DNA of 31,027 nucleotides from Pseudomonadota bacterium (GTDB lineage: Bacteria; Desulfobacterota; Syntrophobacteria; Syntrophobacterales; Syntrophobacteraceae): assembly GCA_023416335.1 (NCBI GenBank), contig JAEZHY010000190.1:1-31027 (forward strand). The letters are read 5' to 3'. The position numbers were made by a program, and so were the translations under genes. Of the stretch, positions 8,865 to 16,705 are shown in pieces. The notes below the pieces were generated by a model. It saw only the letters and a program-made list of their open reading frames with translations. It had not been told where the DNA came from and did not search any database. How positions within the stretch are numbered: the first letter of the stretch is position 1; every line of letters begins with the position of its first letter.

Positions 8865-9254
8865 TACTCTTTTTTGGGAAGAGAGGGCGGTTTTTCTGAT
8901 TTGTTTGCTGGGAAAAACTATTTTCCGCTTTCCACGATCACAATTTCGATTCATGAGCAGAAAACCTGGTGCGCAGCCCATGAGGTTTCCGATAGAATAA
9001 TTGGATACGGCTGAGCAACGGCGGATGAAATCCATAAATCCAGCGCATGTTGATATGGATTCTATTGACTTTGAGGCGAAGGGATGCAATTTAGACACGC
9101 CTGCAGGGCATTCCGCCGTGAGGCCGAACGGCTGGGGCTGAATTTAATCCCTTGACCGGGCAATGCCCGGCATGTTATCAAAATCTGTTGTTTTACAAAC
9201 ATAACTCCTTGCTCTCTCGTGCTGAGGGGGCTAACAAATCCGAGAGGAGATCCG
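8865..9254. other. Divergent intergenic region between ald and rpsF
   Basis: No supported gene lies here. The region holds the start signals of both flanking units. A compact palindrome CCGGGCAATGCCCGG is at 9156-9170. A second hairpin is formed by CTCTCG (9214-9219) and CGAGAG (9241-9246); its right arm overlaps the rpsF Shine-Dalgarno sequence. Confidence 0.5.
9212..9250 (+). promoter_or_regulatory. Possible S6:S18-type leader hairpin over the rpsF ribosome binding site
   Basis: CTCTCG and CGAGAG can pair across a 21-nt loop containing CTGAGGGGG. The 3' arm is preceded by a C, giving CCG at its base, and overlaps the GAGAGGAGA Shine-Dalgarno sequence. In many bacteria the S6:S18 complex represses its own operon by binding a leader structure with an exposed CCG. 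Whether this is that motif is inference from position and these short elements. Confidence 0.4.
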
Positions 9255-9710
9255 ATGCGTAAGTACGAGACGTTCTTTATCGTCGATCCAGACCTGCCTG
9301 ACGAGACAAATTCCGCCGTCGACAACAAGGTCCAGTCGATTGTCACCACCAACGGCGGGGAAGTCCTTGCCTACACGCCCTGGGGCAAAAGAAAGCTTGC
9401 CTATCCGATCAGGAAACGTTCACGCGGGCTCTACATCCTGATGGAATACTCGGGAGGACCTGAGCTGGTGGCCGAACTCGAACGCAACCTCCGAATCGAC
9501 GAGCGTATTCTCAAATTCATCACGGTTAAGCTCGAAGACCGGTTCGACCCCGAAAAGGAAAAAGAAAGAAGAGCAGCGGCCGCAGCGGCAGCAGTTCCTG
9601 CTTTCACGGAAGAGGATGAGACCGGCGGCGCAGCATCCGAAGGCGAAGAGGAAGCAATGCCTGAGGATTTCGAGGTTGAAGGCGCGAAAGAAGAAGAGGA
9701 CGAAGAGTAA
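9255..9710 (+). CDS. rpsF: 30S ribosomal protein S6
   Basis: A 151-residue protein of the 30S platform that forms a heterodimer with S18 on 16S rRNA. The core MRKYETFFIVDPDLPDE...NGGEVLAYTPWGKRKLAYPI is unmistakable. The usual core ends near residue 100; the remaining 50 residues are an Ala/Glu-rich acidic tail, a variable feature of S6 proteins that resembles the RimK-modified C-terminus of E. coli S6 in composition. ATG 9255 is chosen because GAGAGGAGA lies just upstream and because the family starts with MRxYE. It is the first gene of the operon rpsF-rpsR-DUF2232-rplI-dnaB. Confidence 0.97.
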   Translation: MRKYETFFIVDPDLPDETNSAVDNKVQSIVTTNGGEVLAYTPWGKRKLAYPIRKRSRGLYILMEYSGGPELVAELERNLRIDERILKFITVKLEDRFDPEKEKERRAAAAAAAVPAFTEEDETGGAASEGEEEAMPEDFEVEGAKEEEDEE

Positions 9711-9751
9711 CAGATCCCATTTCTGACCGGATATGAAAGAGAGAAGAAAAT

Positions 9752-10000
9752 ATGATGGCTGTCAGGCGAAAAAGACGTACATTTGCACGCCGTAAAATCT
9801 GTCGTTTCTGTGTGGATTCCGACCTCCATATCGATTACAAAGATGCCAAGACCCTCCGTTATTTTGTAACGGAGCGTGGTAAAATCGTTCCGAGAAGAAT
9901 TTCCGGCAACTGTGCCAAGCATCAGAGGGAGTTGACTCTGGCTGTGAAAAGAGCGCGCCAGATCGCTCTGTTGCCGTATACGACAGTTCACACGCTCTAG
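9752..10000 (+). CDS. rpsR: 30S ribosomal protein S18
   Basis: An 82-residue partner of S6 on the small-subunit platform. It has the family signature [25 protein letters not shown] followed by CAKHQREL. It keeps the zinc-ribbon form: Cys17, Cys20, Cys54 and His57 (CRFC...CAKH). Two ATG codons lie in tandem at 9752 and 9755, and either could start translation; the upstream GAAAGAGAG is a weak Shine-Dalgarno sequence. The gap of 41 nt after rpsF fits one transcript. Zinc-binding S18 implies no non-zinc paralogue is needed, but other copies elsewhere cannot be excluded. Confidence 0.97.
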   Translation: MMAVRRKRRTFARRKICRFCVDSDLHIDYKDAKTLRYFVTERGKIVPRRISGNCAKHQRELTLAVKRARQIALLPYTTVHTL

Positions 10001-10024
10001 AGAATGCGGGCGTAAACCTGAGAA

Positions 10025-10990
10025 ATGGATCCAACCGGCGGAAAAACGCCAGATATGCGGTTAGCCTCCGTGGGAAGAGAATTCTTTTTCCACGTTGTGC
10101 TAACCCTCAGCCTTTTTCTTTCGATTGCATTCGTGCCGCTGGCCGGTTTTCTTTCGGGAATTTTGACGCCGTCGCCCACCGTGCTTTCATCCTTGAGGTG
10201 GAAGCCGCAAACGGCGCTGCTGGTGCCGATAATTTCCGGAGTTCTGGGTGCGGTCGGCCTGGTCCTGATGGACATGCTGCAGAGTGTCCCGTACTTCGTG
10301 GCGCTGCTCGGGATGGGCATCGTAATGGGACACGGAATCCGGAACATGTGGAGCGCCGAGAAGGTTGTCGGCCTCTCAAGCCTGGTCTTGATTGCGATTG
10401 CCGGCTTTCTCCTTGCGCTGGGATACATCGAGAGCAAAGGCGAGATGATCCGGCTGCTTGAAACGGATCTGCAGAACGCGGTTTCGAGCGCCCTCAAGCA
10501 GTTCGGGACTCAGTCGGTCGAAACGCAGGCTCTCGAAAGTGCTCTGCTGGCGAGCGTGCCGATCATAGTAAGGATCCTGCCGGGTATTCTCGTTTCAAGT
10601 GCGCTGGGCGTTTCGTGGATAAACCTGCTGGTCGCCAGGCGGTACTGCCGGGCTGCGGCAGTGGATTTTTGCCTGCAGGAAAAGTTGACCTACTGGAAGG
10701 CCCCGGAATTGCTTGTGTGGTTTGCAATAGCCGGAGGCATCATGGTTCTGTTGCCTGACGGGCGTCTGACTTTTCCGGGAATGAATCTGCTGATTGTGCT
10801 GGGGAGCATTTACTTTCTCCAGGGTATCGCGATAGCAGCTTTCTACTTCGATAAATGGAAGATGCCCGCTTTTGCGCGGGCCCTGATTTACGCGGTTCTT
10901 ATCCTGCAGCAGTTTGCATCCATGGCGACGGCTGCGGTTGGGCTTTTCGATATGTGGTTCGATTTCCGCAGAATAAAGAAGCCGGCGTGA
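10025..10990 (+). CDS. DUF2232-family polytopic membrane protein
   Basis: A 321-residue integral membrane protein with about eight hydrophobic segments, for example FFFHVVLTLSLFLSIAFVPL, ALLVPIISGVLGAVGLVLM, VVGLSSLVLIAIAGFLLAL and IYFLQGIAIAAFYF. Membrane proteins of the DUF2232 (YybS-like) family are typically encoded between rpsR and rplI in Desulfobacterota and Firmicutes, which together with topology is my basis for the name. Its molecular role is unknown; a transport-like fold resembling ECF S components has been suggested for the family. ATG 10025 is the first start; ATG 10055 is an alternative with a GGCGGAAA sequence upstream. It is transcribed with the ribosomal genes. Confidence 0.85.
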   Translation: MDPTGGKTPDMRLASVGREFFFHVVLTLSLFLSIAFVPLAGFLSGILTPSPTVLSSLRWKPQTALLVPIISGVLGAVGLVLMDMLQSVPYFVALLGMGIVMGHGIRNMWSAEKVVGLSSLVLIAIAGFLLALGYIESKGEMIRLLETDLQNAVSSALKQFGTQSVETQALESALLASVPIIVRILPGILVSSALGVSWINLLVARRYCRAAAVDFCLQEKLTYWKAPELLVWFAIAGGIMVLLPDGRLTFPGMNLLIVLGSIYFLQGIAIAAFYFDKWKMPAFARALIYAVLILQQFASMATAAVGLFDMWFDFRRIKKPA

Positions 10991-11073
10991 GCTTGGGTAT
11001 CCTCCTTGATTGTACCCGCTTCTTTATTGTATGCTGCGACGATTGCCGGATATTTCCGTAGAGGAGTATGACA

Positions 11074-11520
11074 ATGAAAGTCATTTTAACTGAAAATATC
11101 GATTCGGTCGGACAGATAGGCGATGTATTGAACGTTGCTCCCGGATTCGCCCGGAACTACCTGCTTCCCAAGGGATACGCCATGGAAGCCACGGGAAAGA
11201 ACGTTCGGGAACTGGAGCACAAGAAGCGCCTGCTTGCCGCAAAACGCGAAAAACACCGCCAGGAAATGCTCTCCTACGCAGAGCGTTTGAACAAAGTCTC
11301 CATTTCGATGCGCCGCAAGGTTTCGGAAGAAGACAAACTGTACGGTTCGGTAAGCGGTACGGATATTGCCAAGGCTCTGGAAGATCAGGGCATCGAGCTT
11401 CAGCGCAAGGCAATCATGCTCGAGCAGCCCATCAAGCAGCTTGGCGAATTCACCGTCCCGATCAGAGTTGATGCACAGATTACGGCAAACATTCGCGTGG
11501 TGATCGAAAAAGAAGAGTAA
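11074..11520 (+). CDS. rplI: 50S ribosomal protein L9
   Basis: A 148-residue ribosomal protein at the base of the L1 stalk, with two RNA-binding domains joined by a long helix. The N-terminal domain has VILTENIDSVGQIGDVLNV and GFARNYLLPKGYA. The connecting helix runs through about residues 45-80 (ELEHKKRLLAAKREKHRQEM). The C-terminal domain has KLYGSVSGTDIAKAL. ATG 11074 is preferred over ATG 11068 because GAGGAG at 11061-11066 is correctly spaced only for the former. It is followed by dnaB after 6 nt, implying translational coupling. Confidence 0.97.
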   Translation: MKVILTENIDSVGQIGDVLNVAPGFARNYLLPKGYAMEATGKNVRELEHKKRLLAAKREKHRQEMLSYAERLNKVSISMRRKVSEEDKLYGSVSGTDIAKALEDQGIELQRKAIMLEQPIKQLGEFTVPIRVDAQITANIRVVIEKEE

Positions 11521-11526
11521 TGCTTT

Positions 11527-14232
11527 ATGGAGGACCTCTCAGCGGAACTCCGGAAAATTCCTCCCCAGCAGATCGAGGCTGAACAGTCTCTGCTGGGGGG
11601 AATTATGGTGGATAGTTCCGGCCTGCCTGCCGCCCTTGAAATACTCAAGGGCGACGAGTTCTACAAGGATTCCCACCGACTTATTTTCACTGCTATCCAG
11701 GACCTGTTCGAACGTAACGAACCGATCGATCTCGTGACGGTAACCGACCTGCTTGCCGAGCGGCAGCAGTTGGAAAGCGTAGGCGGGGCATCTTACATTG
11801 CCTCGCTCACGGAAGTCATGGGCTCGTCGTCCAATGTCGGCGCCTATGCCAAGATCATCAGTGAGAAGGCGGTCCTGCGGCGGCTGATCCAGAACGCCAA
11901 CGAAATCATCTCTTTTTCCTACGGCGGTGGAAAAAGCACAGAGGAAATCCTGGACAATGCTGAAGCGGCCATATTTAAACTGGCCGAGCGCAGAATCCGA
12001 AATTCCTATTACCCCCTCAAAGAAGTCATCAAGAAAAATATCGAGGCGATCGAACGGTTCCAGGAATACCGGGAAGGCGTGACCGGCGTCCCCAGCCACT
12101 ACAGGGACCTCGACAAGGTAACCGCGGGGTTTCAGAAATCCGACCTGATCATCCTGGCTGCACGGCCGAGTATGGGGAAGTGCCTCGCCTTCGATTCGGA
12201 AATCGTACTGACTGACGGAAGCCTCGCCACGATCGAAGAGATTTATGATCGGAAGCGGGCCGAACTGCTTACCCTTAAAGGAGATTGGACGTTCGGCATT
12301 ACCGAGCCTTCCAATTACGTCGATGACGGCATAAAACCGGTCTTCCGGGTCAGGACGAAACTCGGGCGGGTTGTAGAGAGTACGATCACACATCCCTTCC
12401 TGACGCTCGGCGGATGGCGGAAGCTCTCCGAAATCGGTCCCGGGGATAAAATAGCGGTTCCACGAAAGGTGGACGTCTTTGGAAAGGAAACGCTCCCCGA
12501 GCGAGAGATTAAGATCCTGGCCTACCTGCTGGGTGATGACAGTCCGACCGCCTGCCCCCCTGAGTGCAGGAACCTGAAGACTGGACTTCTGGAAGAATTG
12601 AGTGAAGCCATTGTGGAATGCGACACCGGGGGAGGTTCAACCGGTCGCTCCCATTCCGCCGGGTGCTGCATTGGTGCGTCTGCACTCGCTGAGGACCTCT
12701 CGGCTGTCTGTATTCCGGGGTGTGTTTCAACAGGCAATGCGGCAGGAGTTTCGCAAAGTGCCTTAGGAGAAGAGGCTCCGGACGCTTCCATCGATGTCGA
12801 AATCAGAAAGAAAGCCCGTGATGCCTTGGCCTTGAGGCTCAACAAACTGGGCATGCCGGAAGTTGAACCGTATGGCAAGGTCGTTCCTTCTATCGTTTTC
12901 CGCCTTGTCAGAAAAGATCTCGCCCTTTTCTTGAATCGGATTTTTGCTGCCGGCGGATGGGCTTCAGTCCTCGGCAACGGCAGATCGCACCTGGGATTCT
13001 GTTCCGGAAGCGAAAAACTTGTTCGACAGATACAGCACCTGCTGCTCAGGTTCGGAATCATTGCGGCTGTAAGAGGAAATTCTATCGGAACGGGTTCCTC
13101 TCGGCGTTCTGTTTGGCAGTTGGACGTCACCGAATCGGAATCGGTAAAGACTTTCATTTCCGAGATCGGAATGTTCGGAGAAAACGGTGCCGATTCAGTC
13201 GTGTCCGAGGTGTCGGCGACGAAATCCCGAGTGCCGAACCGTGGCTTGAATGCTGTTGCAGTTTGCCGACGGCTTGCCGTGGATATGGATACCGGCATTG
13301 AGGAACCCAAAGTCGCCGGGCTTGGCGAGCGGACTAATATGGAGGCTGCCGCGCGCGCCCTGTCGCATCGGCGGCTCTTTGCATCGGTTGATTCGTTCAA
13401 GGAAAAGCAGGTCCACAACGTTGCCGACAGCGAGATTTACTGGGACGTGATCGTTTCAATCGAGGACGGCGGCAGCAAGCAGGTCTACGATCTAACGATA
13501 CCCGAAACGCACAACTTCGTAGCTAACGACATTTGTGTTCACAATACCGCTCTTGCCCTGAATTTCGCAAGGAACGCGGCCAAGGAGAGCGGTATTCCCG
13601 TCGGCATCTTCTCGCTTGAAATGAGCAAGGAACAACTGGCGATGAGGCTTCTCTGTATGGAGGCCCGGGTCGATTCCCATAAGATCAGGTCCGGCTTCCT
13701 CAGCCAGCAGGAATGTGCCAAGCTCCTGAATGCTGCAGGTTCTTTCATGGACGTGCCCATCTATATCGACGACACACCTGCAATTTCTCCGATCGAACTG
13801 AGGGCAAAAGCCCGAAGGATGATGGCGGACCAGGGATTGGGGATGGTCGTCGTCGATTATCTGCAATTGATGAAGGGCAGGAACAGCGAGCACAGGGAGC
13901 AGGAAATATCCGAAATATCCCGGTCGCTAAAGGGCCTTGCAAAAGAGCTGGATATTCCGGTGATTGCGCTCGCGCAGTTGAATCGAAAAGTCGAGGAGCG
14001 AAACGATAAAAGACCGCTGCTCAGCGATTTGCGCGAATCCGGCGCAATCGAGCAGGACGCGGACGTAATAGCATTCATTTACCGTGATGAAGTCTATCAT
14101 AAAGACTCCAAGGACATCGGCGTTGCCGAGGTCATTATTGGAAAACAGAGAAACGGTCCGGCCGGTGACACGGTCCGGTTGGCCTACATAAATACGTACA
14201 CGCGTTTTGAGAATCTGGCATTCAATCAATAG
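11527..14232 (+). CDS. dnaB: Replicative DNA helicase DnaB, interrupted by an intein
   Basis: A 901-codon gene encoding the hexameric 5'-3' helicase that unwinds DNA at the replication fork. Removing the intein leaves 446 residues, normal for DnaB. Residues 1-125 are the N-terminal helical domain ([26 protein letters not shown]). The linker helix with [19 protein letters not shown] leads to the RecA-like domain. The Walker A motif ARPSMGK/T is split by the intein exactly between Lys218 and Thr674. Downstream are [10 protein letters not shown] (Walker B) and [16 protein letters not shown]. The helicase cannot bind ATP properly until the intein splices out, so splicing is essential. The gene follows rplI by 6 nt with a weak ribosome binding site and ends the S6 operon. 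Repeats fill the gap after it. Confidence 0.97.
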   Translation: MEDLSAELRKIPPQQIEAEQSLLGGIMVDSSGLPAALEILKGDEFYKDSHRLIFTAIQDLFERNEPIDLVTVTDLLAERQQLESVGGASYIASLTEVMGSSSNVGAYAKIISEKAVLRRLIQNANEIISFSYGGGKSTEEILDNAEAAIFKLAERRIRNSYYPLKEVIKKNIEAIERFQEYREGVTGVPSHYRDLDKVTAGFQKSDLIILAARPSMGKCLAFDSEIVLTDGSLATIEEIYDRKRAELLTLKGDWTFGITEPSNYVDDGIKPVFRVRTKLGRVVESTITHPFLTLGGWRKLSEIGPGDKIAVPRKVDVFGKETLPEREIKILAYLLGDDSPTACPPECRNLKTGLLEELSEAIVECDTGGGSTGRSHSAGCCIGASALAEDLSAVCIPGCVSTGNAAGVSQSALGEEAPDASIDVEIRKKARDALALRLNKLGMPEVEPYGKVVPSIVFRLVRKDLALFLNRIFAAGGWASVLGNGRSHLGFCSGSEKLVRQIQHLLLRFGIIAAVRGNSIGTGSSRRSVWQLDVTESESVKTFISEIGMFGENGADSVVSEVSATKSRVPNRGLNAVAVCRRLAVDMDTGIEEPKVAGLGERTNMEAAARALSHRRLFASVDSFKEKQVHNVADSEIYWDVIVSIEDGGSKQVYDLTIPETHNFVANDICVHNTALALNFARNAAKESGIPVGIFSLEMSKEQLAMRLLCMEARVDSHKIRSGFLSQQECAKLLNAAGSFMDVPIYIDDTPAISPIELRAKARRMMADQGLGMVVVDYLQLMKGRNSEHREQEISEISRSLKGLAKELDIPVIALAQLNRKVEERNDKRPLLSDLRESGAIEQDADVIAFIYRDEVYHKDSKDIGVAEVIIGKQRNGPAGDTVRLAYINTYTRFENLAFNQ
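12181..13545 (+). mobile_element. DnaB intein with degenerate LAGLIDADG homing endonuclease
   Basis: A protein intron of 455 residues (219-673 of the precursor). Splicing motifs look intact: N-terminal Cys (CLAFDSEIV), block B TITH (Thr286, His289), block [19 protein letters not shown], the C-terminal His-Asn, and Thr as first extein residue. An endonuclease region lies between. Its first motif AYLLGDD keeps an Asp (337), but the second, IFAAGGW (472-478), has Gly476 where the second catalytic Asp is expected. The stretch after the first motif is Ser/Gly/Cys-rich and unlike the usual endonuclease. The endonuclease is therefore probably inactive while splicing is retained. The P-loop insertion point is a known DnaB intein location. 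Confidence 0.93.
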
Positions 14233-14251
14233 GGTTGGGCTCGGATATCTT

Positions 14252-14350
14252 CAATGCTGTTCCTTTGGGGAGCTTCGGATGTTGGTTCCCAAGGTCCTCC
14301 TTCGGAACCCCGTCCAGGTAGGCCGGATGGTTTCGGGTACGTATTGTGCC
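14252..14350 (+). repeat. Dispersed repeat family B, degenerate copy
   Basis: The copy begins with CAATGCTGTTCCTTT, matching the terminal repeat of the complete B element at 16456. It continues through GTTGGTTCCCAAGGTCC, CGGAACCCCGTCC and GGGTACGTATTGT in the same order as that element. No right-hand terminal repeat is recognisable, so it is truncated or diverged. The surrounding gap (14233-14584) otherwise holds only the hflX promoter and a GC-rich palindromic stretch near 14460-14500. Confidence 0.65.
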
Positions 14351-14500
14351 GCTCTTCGGGCGCCCCTGTTGCAACCCTCTAGTGCTTCGCACCCGGATAC
14401 AATCCCTGGCGCCTCCCTCAAGGCTGATGCGTACGGCGGTCAAACACGCCTTTCTATGCGCCGGCCTGCCGGGTTCCTTTCGCGGAAGGCAAGCCGTGCT

Positions 14501-14531
14501 TTGAGACTTTCGCCGTATAAAGGTATATAAT
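14501..14531 (+). promoter_or_regulatory. Candidate promoter of hflX
   Basis: TTGAGA at 14501-14506 (five of six to the -35 consensus) is followed by TATATAAT at 14524-14531. The spacer is 17 nt to TATATA or 19 nt to the perfect TATAAT. The predicted start leaves a leader of about 45 nt before the hflX ribosome binding site. Confidence 0.5.
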
Positions 14532-14584
14532 TACAGGGCGAAGGGGCTGAGAAGCCCATTTAGTAAGAGAACAAAGGAGTTGCC

Positions 14585-16303
14585 ATTACGAGAATTATCG
14601 GCAATGCAACCGGTCTTAAACCAAGCGTCCGGCAAAGGCTGGAAAGCCTCGGCCGACGCAAGGTCCCCGCATACCAGGTTATCTCACCGGAACTCTCACG
14701 TGACCTGGCACACATCTCATTTGAATCCGGACGACAGATAGGATTGCTCATAGGTCGCGACGGCTCCGTCGAAATGGTGATTGTCGGCGGTCCGCGTTCT
14801 TTGTACATCCCGGACCTGCCGAAAAGCCGCGGTGGGCGGTGGCGTCTTCGTGGGCTGAGACTCGTGCACACGCACCTGCAGTCGGAAGCACTTACGCAGG
14901 AAGACCTGATGGACCTCGTCTTTCTCAGGCTGGACTGCGTGGCGGCGGTTTACGTGGATCGGAACGGCGGTGCGACGGAACTTGAGGTCGCACACATATT
15001 GCCCGGGTCCCGGAAGGGGCAGAGCAACGGCTGGGAAGTCCTGCCAACCATACCCTGTTATGATCCGGACCTCGATTTTCAGACTCTGGTGAAATCTCTC
15101 GAAGACGAACTGGAACGCAACCGTCTCGCCCTCGCGGCGTCAATCCGGGGAGAAGACAGGGCAATTCTCGTCAGCATCACGGATTCCGACCGGGAGAGCG
15201 CCGAGCGCTCGATGGACGAACTTGCCGAGCTTGCGCGTACCGGAGGAATCGTCGCTGCCGACCGGATCATTCAGAGGCAGCGGGAAAAGAACCGAAAATA
15301 TCTCATCGGTAAAGGCAAACTGAGCGAAATTGTCCTGCGGGCACTCCAGTGCGGAGTGGATCTTCTGATCTTCGACCAGGAACTCAATCCGTCCCAGGTC
15401 CGAGCCATAACAGACATGACCGAACTTCGGGTAGTAGACCGCACTCAGCTCATTTTGGACATCTTTGCGCAGCGTGCCCAGACGCGCGAAGGCAAAATCC
15501 AGGTGGAAATGGCGCAGCTGAAGTACCTGCTTCCGAGGCTCGGAGTCAAAGACGACGCACTCTCGAGGCTCACCGGCGGAATCGGTACGAGGGGCCCGGG
15601 TGAAACGACCCTTGAGATAAACCGGCGGCGCACGAAGGACAGGATCGCCCATCTCGATCAGGATCTGCGGTCTTTGCGCAAGGGGCGCGAACTGCGGAGG
15701 GCAAAGCGCGGCAGGAAGGAAATGCCCGTTGTCTCCATTGTGGGATATACGAATGCAGGGAAATCCACGCTCCTCAACGCTCTGACGCACAGTTCGGTTT
15801 TTGTGGAAAACAAGCTTTTCGCGACCCTGGATCCGACCAGCCGAAGGCTGCGCTTCCCGCGGGACTTCGAAGTGATAATAACGGATACGGTCGGATTTAT
15901 CCGCGATCTGCCTAAAGATCTCGTCGAAGCCTTTGCCGCGACCCTGGAGGAACTGAAGGATGCCGACCTGTTGCTTCATGTAATCGATATCAGCAACCCG
16001 CAGTTCGAAGAACATATGGCCGCTGTTGACAGAACGCTGGCAAAACTCGAACTGGACGGGAAGCCCACGATCATCGTCTTCAACAAGATCGATCTGGTGC
16101 CGCTCGACTACCTGGAAGGCCGGCTCAGGCGATATAAGGGGGTGGGGATATCCGCACTCAACCCACGGACAATGGAACCGCTGATCGACGCCATGCAGGA
16201 CTACGTTGCCGATTTTCTTGAGCGGTCGAAGATGAAATTCGTTCCCGTGACGGCCAATGAGGAAGGTGCCGAGGACGGGGAATCTCTTTTGTACGAGGCT
16301 TGA
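14585..16303 (+). CDS. hflX: GTPase HflX, apparent ATT start codon
   Basis: A 572-residue ribosome-associated GTPase that splits stalled or stressed 70S ribosomes. The G domain has GYTNAGKST (P-loop, from residue 387), DTVGFIRDLP (G3) and NKIDL (G4). Before it lies the HflX domain with the Gly-rich LTGGIGTRGPGETTLE. A further N-terminal domain (residues 1-150, GRQIGLLIGRDGSVEMVIVGG, LRGLRLVHTHLQ) is of the kind seen in longer HflX proteins. The first in-frame TTG is at 14744, but homologous-looking sequence (TRIIGNATGLKPSVRQRLESL) continues upstream to an in-frame TAA at 14564. No ATG, GTG or TTG lies in between. AAAGGAG at 14573-14579 is spaced 5 nt from ATT 14585, making ATT the best start. 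Transcribed from its own promoter. Confidence 0.9.
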   Translation: MTRIIGNATGLKPSVRQRLESLGRRKVPAYQVISPELSRDLAHISFESGRQIGLLIGRDGSVEMVIVGGPRSLYIPDLPKSRGGRWRLRGLRLVHTHLQSEALTQEDLMDLVFLRLDCVAAVYVDRNGGATELEVAHILPGSRKGQSNGWEVLPTIPCYDPDLDFQTLVKSLEDELERNRLALAASIRGEDRAILVSITDSDRESAERSMDELAELARTGGIVAADRIIQRQREKNRKYLIGKGKLSEIVLRALQCGVDLLIFDQELNPSQVRAITDMTELRVVDRTQLILDIFAQRAQTREGKIQVEMAQLKYLLPRLGVKDDALSRLTGGIGTRGPGETTLEINRRRTKDRIAHLDQDLRSLRKGRELRRAKRGRKEMPVVSIVGYTNAGKSTLLNALTHSSVFVENKLFATLDPTSRRLRFPRDFEVIITDTVGFIRDLPKDLVEAFAATLEELKDADLLLHVIDISNPQFEEHMAAVDRTLAKLELDGKPTIIVFNKIDLVPLDYLEGRLRRYKGVGISALNPRTMEPLIDAMQDYVADFLERSKMKFVPVTANEEGAEDGESLLYEA

Positions 16304-16388
16304 GGTGAGGACCTGCTCGGCCGAGATGAGGAGTAATATCCATTCCGGCGGTGAGGGGCGCCGAATCTTATTTGCGCAACATCCTCCG

Positions 16389-16405
16389 GAGCTTGGGAAC
16401 CAGCG
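16389..16405 (-). repeat. Fragment of repeat family B (reverse orientation)
   Basis: AGCTTGGGAACCAGCG is the reverse complement of the CGCTGGTTCCCAAG core of family B. It is only a short piece in the gap after hflX. Confidence 0.5.
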
Positions 16406-16432
16406 AAGCTCACAAGGGGAGACGGTGGGTCG

Positions 16433-16645
16433 AGTAGGGTGGGTACCTTAATACACAATGTTGTTGCTTTAAAGGAAATTCGCCGCTGGTTCCCAAGGTC
16501 CGCCTTGGGAACCCCGCCCCGGCGGGTCTGATTGTATCCGGTACGTACTGTCCAAAATGCTTGGCCTACCGGGACGAGGACATTAAAGCAACAGCATTGA
16601 CCCTAATACGGGGTGCCCACCGTACACTGCTGCCGTTCTCCTTTT
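16433..16645 (+). repeat. Repeat family A, copy interrupted by a B element
   Basis: The left part is TAGGGTGGGTACC. The right part is GGGGTGCCCACCGTACACTGCTGCCGTTCTCC, in two blocks matching the hairpin right arm and tail of the other A copies. The two halves are separated by the complete B element at 16456-16599. Joining them restores a hairpin with GGTGGGTACCC and GGGGTGCCCACC arms. The gap lies between the co-directional hflX and methyltransferase genes. Confidence 0.65.
16456..16599 (+). mobile_element. MITE-like element, complete member of repeat family B
   Basis: A 144-bp element without coding capacity. Its terminal inverted repeats are CAATGTTGTTGCTTTAA (16456-16472) and TTAAAGCAACAGCATTG (16583-16599), 17 bp with one mismatch. 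Inside is the palindrome GGTTCCCAAGG/CCTTGGGAACC. It is flanked by ACCTTAATACA (16445-16455) and ACCCTAATACG (16600-16610), an apparent 11-bp target duplication with two differences. This is the signature of transposition by a trans-acting transposase. Confidence 0.7.
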
Positions 16646-16705
16646 GAGCTGCTTTCCATTCAAGAACGAATATTTTGATCCATTCTCTAGAAATACACCT
16701 GATCA

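Noticed and set aside
12522..13418. 298-codon minus-strand open frame within the intein region
   Set aside because: Shadow of the intein coding strand; the translation is Ser/Arg-rich without motifs.
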